Assembly: GCA_021845155.1 (NCBI GenBank)
Contig: JAKBSB010000089.1
Coordinates: 1-5,974 of the forward strand
From: Thermoplasmata archaeon
GTDB taxonomy: Archaea; Thermoplasmatota; Thermoplasmata; Thermoplasmatales; Thermoplasmataceae
Direction: 5' to 3'
DNA length: 5,974 nucleotides
The first letter of the stretch is position 1, and each line of letters begins with the position of its first letter. Positions 1 through 5,085 of the stretch are shown piece after piece. The notes under the pieces are model-generated. The model had not been told where the DNA came from. It made no database searches and saw nothing but the letters and a program-made list of their open reading frames with translations. Both the position numbers and the translations under genes were made by a program.

Positions 1-1
1 A

Positions 2-586
2 ATCGCTTTCCTGCACTTCTTCCTGTTTGAGAAGTCCGGGCCATTTAACCTTTCAGACAGGAATGATGAAAAAGCGGCAGGAAAGGATGAGAAACATTAT
101 CCATGGTATCCCATAAACCTTATCTATACACTCTTCACTTCTTTCATATTCATAGCCATAATTCTTATTTTTTCAGCACTTTTCATGCAGGTTCTTCCTC
201 CGGCTTATGGAACGCTCGGGTACGGTTATACCCCATTTCCTGACTGGTACATCATGCCGGTCTACAAACTAATGGATCTTGCAGGATATGGGCTTACAAC
301 CGGCGGCGTTCCGCTGGTTACGTTCTTCTTTATCTCACTTCTTTTCATCCCTTTCATTGATCGCTACAAGTCAAAAGCTGCACTGGACAGGCCCATGATA
401 ACGGTATTCGGTGTTTTCTATCTTATAGCACTTTTTATTATGGGACTCTGGGGATATTCCCAGCCAGGGCTGACACAGACCAGGCTTCTCACAATGGCAA
501 TGTGGTGGGGAATAACCATGGTTTCACTTTTTACAGTTTATGCAATGAGATTTGCCAAAAAGGATCTGGTGAAGAATGAAAGTTAA
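2..586 (+). CDS. Cytochrome b, C-terminal part (5' end outside window)
   Basis: This is the membrane subunit of a cytochrome bc-type quinol-oxidising complex, which moves electrons from reduced quinone to a Rieske protein and hemes. The frame is open from base 2, so 194 residues are visible. They begin with IAFLHFFLFEKSG, which fits the family's stretch just after the second heme-ligating helix; the heme histidines themselves are upstream. A hydrophilic loop (bases about 40-110) is followed by a transmembrane helix (about 115-185). The Qo-site motif, PEWY in most relatives, is PDWY here (bases 239-250) within YTPFPDWYIMPVYKLM. Three hydrophobic segments follow (about 290-355, 390-460 and 490-550), as in the cytochrome b C-terminal or subunit IV region. 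It overlaps the next gene by 11 bases, which suggests an operon. The family call is firm; the exact complex (bc1-like or a SoxABCD/SoxM-type archaeal assembly) cannot be decided here. Confidence 0.88.
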   Translation: MAFLHFFLFEKSGPFNLSDRNDEKAAGKDEKHYPWYPINLIYTLFTSFIFIAIILIFSALFMQVLPPAYGTLGYGYTPFPDWYIMPVYKLMDLAGYGLTTGGVPLVTFFFISLLFIPFIDRYKSKAALDRPMITVFGVFYLIALFIMGLWGYSQPGLTQTRLLTMAMWWGITMVSLFTVYAMRFAKKDLVKNES

Positions 587-761
587 AAACATCTTATATG
601 CAATAATAGCAGTTCAGTTTGTGATAGCATTCTCCATGTGGTATGTGTCCCTGTCTGCCATGGCCGGTTACCAGACAATATGGACAATTCTCCTTGCACT
701 TGAACTCATACTCCTATCACTCCTGTTCATGGTTTATCTGAGGTACGAGGGGGTATTCTGA
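576..761 (+). CDS. Small two-helix membrane protein downstream of cytochrome b
   Basis: I do not recognise this 61-residue protein. It starts with MKVKNILYAI and has two hydrophobic segments, about residues 6-28 and 32-57, joined by a short turn (AMAGYQTIW). It ends in a short tail, RYEGVF. There are no cysteine or histidine residues, so it is unlikely to bind heme or copper itself. The ATG lies inside the last codons of cytochrome b (11-base overlap). A GGTGA sequence at 568-572 sits three bases before it, which supports this start. The stop overlaps the next start as TGATG. The packing points to co-translation with cytochrome b, and I infer a small accessory or assembly subunit of the respiratory complex. 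It is too short for the sequence alone to prove function, but hydrophobicity, packing and the ribosome site together favour a real gene. Confidence 0.72.
   Translation: MKVKNILYAIIAVQFVIAFSMWYVSLSAMAGYQTIWTILLALELILLSLLFMVYLRYEGVF
747..753 (+). promoter_or_regulatory. Strong Shine-Dalgarno site for the 115-aa gene
   Basis: GAGGGGG lies 7 bases before the ATG at 761. Its GAGG part matches the usual archaeal anti-Shine-Dalgarno sequence. It decides the start of the next gene and lies within the last codons of the 61-aa gene, so the two reading frames are probably translationally coupled. Confidence 0.6.
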
Positions 762-1108
762 TGAATCTGAAAATGTCTCCCCTGAATATGTACTATACGT
801 CCATGATTATATACATGATTGATGCCATACCACTGATACTTTACACCCTGGTGATAAAGCCGATTGCCAATCTGTACCATGAACCAATCGGCACAATGGT
901 ATCTCCTGTTTTTGGAAATTATGGATTTTACCTGGATTCGCTCTTCTTCATTTCCCTGATCCTGACCACTTTATCGCTGGTATTCTTCATTCTGGCATGG
1001 AATGGTGCATTAAGGTCGGGCAGGACTCTCTCAATGGGGACAAGGCTTTTGCCGGTTGTGCTCTTTATTTTTTCATATACTCTTCTGGGGGTGTCCGGTC
1101 TTGCCTGA
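761..1108 (+). CDS. Small three-helix membrane protein in the cytochrome b operon
   Basis: This 115-residue integral membrane protein belongs to no family I can name. Hydrophobic segments lie at about residues 12-36, 57-80 and 95-114. The first connecting loop carries YHEPIGTMVSPVFGNYGFYLD, with one histidine and several tyrosines; the second, ALRSGRTLSMGTR, is basic and probably cytoplasmic. The ATG overlaps the preceding stop by one base (TGATG) and follows a strong GAGGGGG site. The next gene starts 13 bases after the stop. The operon context (cytochrome b two genes upstream) suggests a component or assembly factor of the respiratory chain, but that is inference. The single loop histidine is not enough to claim metal binding. 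A 67-residue open frame on the opposite strand here is a shadow of this gene. Confidence 0.75.
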   Translation: MNLKMSPLNMYYTSMIIYMIDAIPLILYTLVIKPIANLYHEPIGTMVSPVFGNYGFYLDSLFFISLILTTLSLVFFILAWNGALRSGRTLSMGTRLLPVVLFIFSYTLLGVSGLA

Positions 1109-1121
1109 GGATAAGATTGGA

Positions 1122-1352
1122 ATGAAATCAAAATTTATCAAAGCCTACAGGGAAAACAGGCTGGATATAATCATGATAGTAATCGGGCTTATTTTTCTTG
1201 CAGCCTCAGTGCCGATTTTCATATTTTACAATATATTTCCAACCATCAATGCCGAGATTGGCCCTCACCAGATAAGCAGCTGGGTATCAGTTACGTTTTC
1301 TTTTATAGGTTTTGGGCTTATCATACTTGGAATGGGAAAACTGAACAAGTGA
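1122..1352 (+). CDS. Small two-helix membrane protein, last gene of the cytochrome b operon
   Basis: This 76-residue protein is not recognised. It has a basic N-terminus (MKSKFIKAYRENR) followed by hydrophobic segments at about residues 15-40 and 52-72, with a short polar loop (NAEIGPHQISS) between them. By the positive-inside rule the N-terminus would be cytoplasmic and the loop outside. The ATG at 1122 was chosen over an in-frame start at 1056, because 1056 would overlap the 115-aa gene by 53 bases and add residues without the helix pattern. A GAGGAT sequence at 1106-1111 is a reasonable ribosome site, though spaced rather far. It is the fourth small-spaced gene in the run and the last before the strand switch, so it probably shares the cytochrome b transcript. 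A role in the respiratory complex is inferred from position only. Confidence 0.68.
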   Translation: MKSKFIKAYRENRLDIIMIVIGLIFLAASVPIFIFYNIFPTINAEIGPHQISSWVSVTFSFIGFGLIILGMGKLNK

Positions 1353-1357
1353 AAAAA
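1352..1357 (-). terminator. Oligo-T run, possible terminator for mscS
   Basis: Six consecutive T residues occur on the minus strand about 95 bases past the mscS stop and just beyond the hairpin at 1378-1415. Archaeal RNA polymerase stops at such T tracts, with or without a hairpin. The run abuts the stop codon of the converging 76-aa gene. The evidence is position and composition only. Confidence 0.35.
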
Positions 1358-1377
1358 CAGTCAGGGAGTTACATGTA

Positions 1378-1415
1378 AACTGTGGAATGATAATTAAAAT
1401 CATCAATTCACAGTT
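1378..1415. terminator. Imperfect hairpin between convergent operons
   Basis: The left arm at 1378-1391 (AACTGTGGAATGAT) pairs with the right arm at 1399-1415 around a 7-base AATTAAA loop. There are nine outer pairs (one G-U), a 3-base bulge (CAA) on the right, and five inner pairs. It is the only clear structure in the 100 bases between the converging transcripts. It could end or protect both RNA 3' ends. A T-rich but broken stretch follows on the plus strand, and a T6 run lies some 20 bases on along the minus strand. A terminator role is inferred; it could also be a protein-binding inverted repeat. Confidence 0.42.
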
Positions 1416-1452
1416 ATTTCCTTCAGTCAAAATTCCGTGAGGCACCAGGAAA

Positions 1453-2349
1453 TCATTTCGGAAGGGGCTGTGAATTCTTGACCTCCCAGTAAGCCCTGTC
1501 AAAACACTGGTTCACAAAGTCGGTTGCCCTGTTAAGCAGTGCAAGATTCCCTATGTTTATGTTGATGCTGAATGTGCTTGCAGCGTTTGTCCTTCCAAAC
1601 ATGAAGATCTCATATTTTTTTATTCCAAGGTCCGGTGGCCTGCTGTCCATGATCTCTGCTGCCTTTTTCGATATCGATTCTGACGGTACATCCACCTGTA
1701 CAGAAAGGGTGAGGGTGAAGAGTATGCCATCATCCTTCTCCATATCGGTAAACGTGGTTGATCCCAGGAACGCGCTGTTTGGAACCTTAACTGCCCTTCC
1801 ATTCTGGTCCTCCAGGTACGTGAATATTATGGAGACTTTCTTTACTTTCCCGGTGACAGGGTTTCCGAACAGCCATGAGTAAACTGTGACTGTGTCCCCC
1901 GGTTTCAGAACATTTGTGGACGATACGGTTATGCCTGCAAATATGCTGCTTGCAACCGTCTGTATTGCCAGCCCTATTATGACACCTCCAACCGCACCTC
2001 CCACAAGGGCGCCCGTGAGATTGATTCCAAAGGCGCTGAGAACCACTGCAATAAGTATTGTGTATATTATTATCCTGACAATCGTGTCAATATACCTCAG
2101 TGATTTCTGCTGCACGCCGCTTCTGGACATAGTGCGGTCTATGATATGAACAACGAATCTTGCAACAAGGTAGCCGCCTATACCCACAATTACGGCTGTG
2201 GCAGCATCCTTCATGTATGCTTCATATGGTATGAGTTGCGGTATATAGGATGCAATGTATGGGATCAGGAATGTCGCGATGAAAAAGACCACGGCGATGA
2301 TCAGTATGTAGACAAGTATCTTGTAAAAAATACCCCTTTCAGATACCAT
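1453..2349 (-). CDS. mscS: MscS-family small-conductance mechanosensitive channel
   Basis: This membrane channel opens under bilayer tension and releases solutes during hypo-osmotic shock. The 298-residue length is close to the 286 of E. coli MscS. Hydrophobic helices lie at about residues 8-31, 48-70 and 88-107. The glycine-rich pore helix follows at 112-140 and contains GGVIIGLAIQTVASSIFAG, matching the E. coli TM3 segment ending in GLALQ. The beta domain follows (about 148-200: KPGDTVTV, then VKVPNSAFLGSTTFT, the family's IPN-type motif). The mixed alpha/beta cytoplasmic cage ends in QPLPK. Aligned with E. coli, the hydrophobic gate positions are V123 and L127, while the kink glycine G113 is T131. 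There is one more N-terminal helix than a minimal reading of E. coli MscS requires. It follows the tldE terminator by 40 bases and has its own TATA-like box, so it is probably transcribed separately. Confidence 0.93.
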   Translation of the reverse strand: MVSERGIFYKILVYILIIAVVFFIATFLIPYIASYIPQLIPYEAYMKDAATAVIVGIGGYLVARFVVHIIDRTMSRSGVQQKSLRYIDTIVRIIIYTILIAVVLSAFGINLTGALVGGAVGGVIIGLAIQTVASSIFAGITVSSTNVLKPGDTVTVYSWLFGNPVTGKVKKVSIIFTYLEDQNGRAVKVPNSAFLGSTTFTDMEKDDGILFTLTLSVQVDVPSESISKKAAEIMDSRPPDLGIKKYEIFMFGRTNAASTFSININIGNLALLNRATDFVNQCFDRAYWEVKNSQPLPK

Positions 2350-2369
2350 GATGTGTTATAACTGTTCGA

Positions 2370-2379
2370 TAAATAAAAA
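2370..2379 (-). promoter_or_regulatory. TATA-like box for mscS, leaderless arrangement
   Basis: Read on the minus strand this is TTTTTATTTA, its first eight bases centred about 26 bases before the mscS ATG at 2349. Archaeal TATA boxes centre about 26-27 bases before the transcription start, so the RNA would begin at or beside the ATG. No Shine-Dalgarno sequence is visible in the intervening bases, which agrees with a leaderless message. The upstream BRE element is not convincing. Confidence 0.5.
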
Positions 2380-2399
2380 TTGGCATTAATTAGAATGCC
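2370..2399 (-). terminator. Hairpin plus T-rich tract at the end of tldE
   Basis: GGCATT (2382-2387) and AATGCC (2394-2399) form a perfect 6-base-pair stem with a 6-base loop. Read on the minus strand, the stem spans the last tldE codons and its TAA stop, and is followed by AATTTTTATTTA. Stem plus T tract is the form of an intrinsic terminator, and a T tract alone can stop archaeal polymerase. It probably ends the CBS-tldD-tldE transcript. The T tract is the same DNA as the mscS TATA-like box. Confidence 0.5.
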
Positions 2400-3703
2400 C
2401 TTGATATATTCATGTCCCTGGCAAGCACATAGGGCATTATGGACGGAAAAATCTCCTCCCACCATCTCACGTTTCTCCTCTCCCTGGATACATGGGAAAT
2501 GTTCTTCAGGAAAGCGGGAACAGAATCACTGATCCTTATGCCGGAAACAAGCCCTTTTATCTCACCGTTCTTCACCAGGTATACTCCATCCCTTGGTACT
2601 GTGGAAAACACACCGTTGACATAGTCCTGGAATCTTGTGTACCAGGCATTGTTTATGATCAGCCCCCTGTCAATCTCCGACACCATGTCATCAAGAGTGC
2701 TTTTTCCAGGTGAAAGAGAAAGCTGCCAGGCTTTTGGTGATATTATGCCGGCGTTTCCGGTTGTCCGGGACTCAAAGTTCTTTCCGGTTGAGTATGAATG
2801 CAGGTAAGTATTGAGCATCCCCCTGCTTATGATGGCACTCCTGTTGGTAAGTGTTCCCTCATCATCGAAAACCCTGAATCCGGATCCTGATCTGTTGAGA
2901 GGATCATCCTCAAGTGTAACCTGATCGGATGCGACCCTGTGCCCTATCTTCCCGGCGAAGCAGCTCAGTCCGCTTTCAACGGCATAGGCTGAAAAGAATT
3001 CGGAACTGTAGGAGATCAGGTTTCCGGTTACGTAGGGAGAGAGGAGGATATCGTACTTCCCCTGATCTATGTCAACCTTCTCTATTTTCCTTGCGGAAGT
3101 TCTTCCTGCAGCGCGTCCTGTTTCCAGTGCCATTTCAGTGTCGACCTCTCCTTCAGGTCCATAATGAAGAGATTCCTGCCCGGTGAACTCTCCCTTGAAT
3201 GACCTTACGACCATTTCAATGCCGGCGAGATGCTGTTTCCCATGGTTGTATCCTGTCTTTATCTCTATATCCCTGTCACGATTATAGACAATGCCGGAGG
3301 ATCTTTCGGCCCCTCCCTCAATAGATCCTTTCATAAGGGCTTCGGCAAGCTTCTGTATGTCAGCATCCTTCCGCGGTTCCTCCTCTGTTTCAGGGTATTC
3401 CTGCACCTCACTGTTTATCCCGTTGTATGTGGGGGTTTCAGGCACGCTGCTGCAGATGGTCATCAGGTTTGATATCTCGCTGTCCAGATCTGACATGTCC
3501 CTGATGGTTGTCGATGCAACCCTCTTGCCCTTTGACACGAAAAGTGAAACCATTGTGCCGTTCCACCTGTTGAAGAGATCCATGCTGCTGCCGGAGAAGC
3601 GAACCTGTGATGTGCGATCCCTGATCAGCTGTACCACCACTTCATCTGATCCCTTTTCCATGGCTTTCCTGTAAATGCTGTTAATGTCAATCATTTCAAT
3701 CAC
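2390..3703 (-). CDS. tldE: TldE/PmbA, non-catalytic partner of the TldD metalloprotease
   Basis: TldE pairs with TldD in a cytoplasmic heterodimeric protease that, in bacteria, trims unfolded peptides, matures microcin B17 and degrades CcdA. This copy is 437 residues (E. coli PmbA 450). It has no HExxxH motif, as expected for TldE. Family hallmarks are the block LEDDPLNRSGSGFRVFDDEG (about 264-283), the following G-L-YLHSYSTGK segment (295-308), and the C-terminal NGEIKGLVSGIRISD with LKNI (379-402). The N-terminal half is the weakly conserved alpha/beta region. Two starts are possible: GTG at 3703, overlapping the tldD stop as GTGA, or ATG at 3694, which has GTGAT four bases upstream. The ribosome site favours 3694 and the overlap favours 3703; I give the longer form. 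The substrate is unknown, and no peptide precursor gene is in the window. Confidence 0.93.
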   Translation of the reverse strand: MIEMIDINSIYRKAMEKGSDEVVVQLIRDRTSQVRFSGSSMDLFNRWNGTMVSLFVSKGKRVASTTIRDMSDLDSEISNLMTICSSVPETPTYNGINSEVQEYPETEEEPRKDADIQKLAEALMKGSIEGGAERSSGIVYNRDRDIEIKTGYNHGKQHLAGIEMVVRSFKGEFTGQESLHYGPEGEVDTEMALETGRAAGRTSARKIEKVDIDQGKYDILLSPYVTGNLISYSSEFFSAYAVESGLSCFAGKIGHRVASDQVTLEDDPLNRSGSGFRVFDDEGTLTNRSAIISRGMLNTYLHSYSTGKNFESRTTGNAGIISPKAWQLSLSPGKSTLDDMVSEIDRGLIINNAWYTRFQDYVNGVFSTVPRDGVYLVKNGEIKGLVSGIRISDSVPAFLKNISHVSRERRNVRWWEEIFPSIMPYVLARDMNISRAF

Positions 3704-5085
3704 TGAATATACATGTCCCTGAGCCTGACATGAGGGCCGCCCATCCAGACATCAACGCCCTGCTCCGGGTCTCCTTTTCCACACATTCCTGCATTGAACT
3801 GCAGGTCATCGCCGACTGCATCTATTGAACTGTAGAATTTCACCGTGTTTGTTTCAATGACCGGTCTTCTCACCCTGCCGACAAGATCCCCGTTCTGTAT
3901 GAGGTATGCCTCTTTGCCGACATACTTCTCATTGAACCTGATATCGTCAATGTTCCACTCGGTGAACGATTTTATGTACACTCCTCTCCGGACACCTTCA
4001 AAAAGTTCCTCAAAACTGTGATCTCCCGGTTCGATATATGTTGTGCTCATCCTTGCAAGAGGCTCCATGTCCCAGGAGGACGATCTGCCCCCGGCATTTG
4101 ATTCCACCCCAAGAATTGCGGAGCTTTCCCTGTTGAGGATGAACTCATCTGTATAACCTTTCCTGTAAAGGTATCTTTTTCTTGACGGTATCCCCTCATC
4201 GTCGTATTTGTAGTAGCCAAAGCTTCCCTTCATTGACGGGTCATCAATAACGCTTACCACGTCAGATCCAATCCTGTATGGAAACTTCTTTCCAGTGAGG
4301 AACGATTCTCCGGCAAGAGCTCCCTCCCTTCCTATAATCCTGTCATACTCCGTTGGATGTCCGCAGGATTCATGGGCCACTATGCCAGATATCTCCGGTC
4401 CTACAATCACGTCAAATTTTCCAGGAGTGATTCTTGGTGCCAGGCTGCTTTGCTTCAGCGATTCCGCATCGCTTTCAATCCTCTCCGGGAGGTGGAGTGT
4501 ATCCAGGTATTCATATCCTGATGTGGAACCGTATTCTTCAGTGGACTGCTCAAACTCGCCGTTTTCCGTTACACCCATGAGATAGAAATAGAATACCCTT
4601 GAAATGTCCCCCTCAATGTCTGATCCTGCTGAATTGAGGTAGTGTGACCTTATATTCCGGTCTGCTACAACATTTATCCTTATTTTGGCTTCAAAGTCCT
4701 CCATTACCCTGTCATAGTCACGGACAATTGAGATCTTCTCCTCCATGGGCATGTCCTGGACCTTTTTCACCTGGTCCGATCTCCATCTGTCCTTTATGGG
4801 CTTTCCGGAAAATATCCTGTTCTTTCCAGGCGCCTTGGATTTCTTCACTGCAATGTCAATATTTTCCTTTGCAGAATCCCAGGAATCTTCATTGAAATAT
4901 GCCATGCTGATTGATTCATTAACAACTCTCACTGCATATCCCAGCTCGTGTGAGGAGGACATCCCGTCAAACTCGCCGTTCCTGTAAGAGATCCGGTTGT
5001 TCCTGATATCCATGAACCTTGCTTCTGCAAAGCTGGATCTGGACTGTGCATAGTCCATGATCCTGTCTATCAGTTCCCCGGCCAC
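3700..5085 (-). CDS. tldD: TldD, zinc metalloprotease subunit
   Basis: This is the catalytic subunit of the TldD/TldE protease. Its zinc motif is HESCGH (H238, E239, H243), the family's HExxxH, in the context IVAHESCGHPTEYD. The third ligand is expected to be the cysteine in MCGKGDPEQG (C435), which is present. The 461 residues are close to the 481 of E. coli TldD. Between these lie the shared TldD/TldE blocks VIDDPSMKGSFGYYKYDDEG (about 279-298) and LNRESSAILGVESN (317-330). The N-terminal region (1-220) matches the family's alpha/beta domain in pattern, including FMDIRNNRISYRNGEFDG. The start is GTG at 5085, overlapping the stop of the CBS gene as TAGTG; GGTGA at 5090-5094 is four bases upstream, which supports it. 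It is translationally coupled to both neighbours. All catalytic residues look intact, so the enzyme is probably active. Confidence 0.95.
   Translation of the reverse strand: MAGELIDRIMDYAQSRSSFAEARFMDIRNNRISYRNGEFDGMSSSHELGYAVRVVNESISMAYFNEDSWDSAKENIDIAVKKSKAPGKNRIFSGKPIKDRWRSDQVKKVQDMPMEEKISIVRDYDRVMEDFEAKIRINVVADRNIRSHYLNSAGSDIEGDISRVFYFYLMGVTENGEFEQSTEEYGSTSGYEYLDTLHLPERIESDAESLKQSSLAPRITPGKFDVIVGPEISGIVAHESCGHPTEYDRIIGREGALAGESFLTGKKFPYRIGSDVVSVIDDPSMKGSFGYYKYDDEGIPSRKRYLYRKGYTDEFILNRESSAILGVESNAGGRSSSWDMEPLARMSTTYIEPGDHSFEELFEGVRRGVYIKSFTEWNIDDIRFNEKYVGKEAYLIQNGDLVGRVRRPVIETNTVKFYSSIDAVGDDLQFNAGMCGKGDPEQGVDVWMGGPHVRLRDMYIQ

Noticed and set aside
185..586. A complete 133-aa protein starting at the ATG at 185
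   Set aside because: The frame is open to base 2 and the upstream residues match the cytochrome b pattern, so this ATG is internal.
1056..1121. Longer start for the 76-aa gene
   Set aside because: It would overlap the previous gene by 53 bases and add a stretch in another gene's coding frame; ATG at 1122 fits operon spacing and helix pattern.
928..1131. 67-aa open frame on the minus strand
   Set aside because: It lies wholly over the 115-aa membrane protein gene, has no family likeness and no ribosome site; the plus-strand gene is supported by hydrophobicity and operon packing.
1553..2361. Several plus-strand open frames across the mscS gene
   Set aside because: They are antisense shadows; the minus strand encodes a clear full-length MscS protein.
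2439..3674. Plus-strand open frames of 61-127 aa across tldE
   Set aside because: They are opposite-strand frames of a well-supported tldE with no sensible domains of their own.
4295..4987. Plus-strand open frames of 80-96 aa across tldD
   Set aside because: They lie over the zinc-motif and N-terminal regions of tldD and have proline- and serine-rich antisense composition.
2390..5085. A microcin or modified-peptide maturation cluster suggested by TldD/TldE
   Set aside because: No precursor peptide, cyclodehydratase or exporter gene is present in the window; TldD/TldE is widespread in archaea without such clusters.
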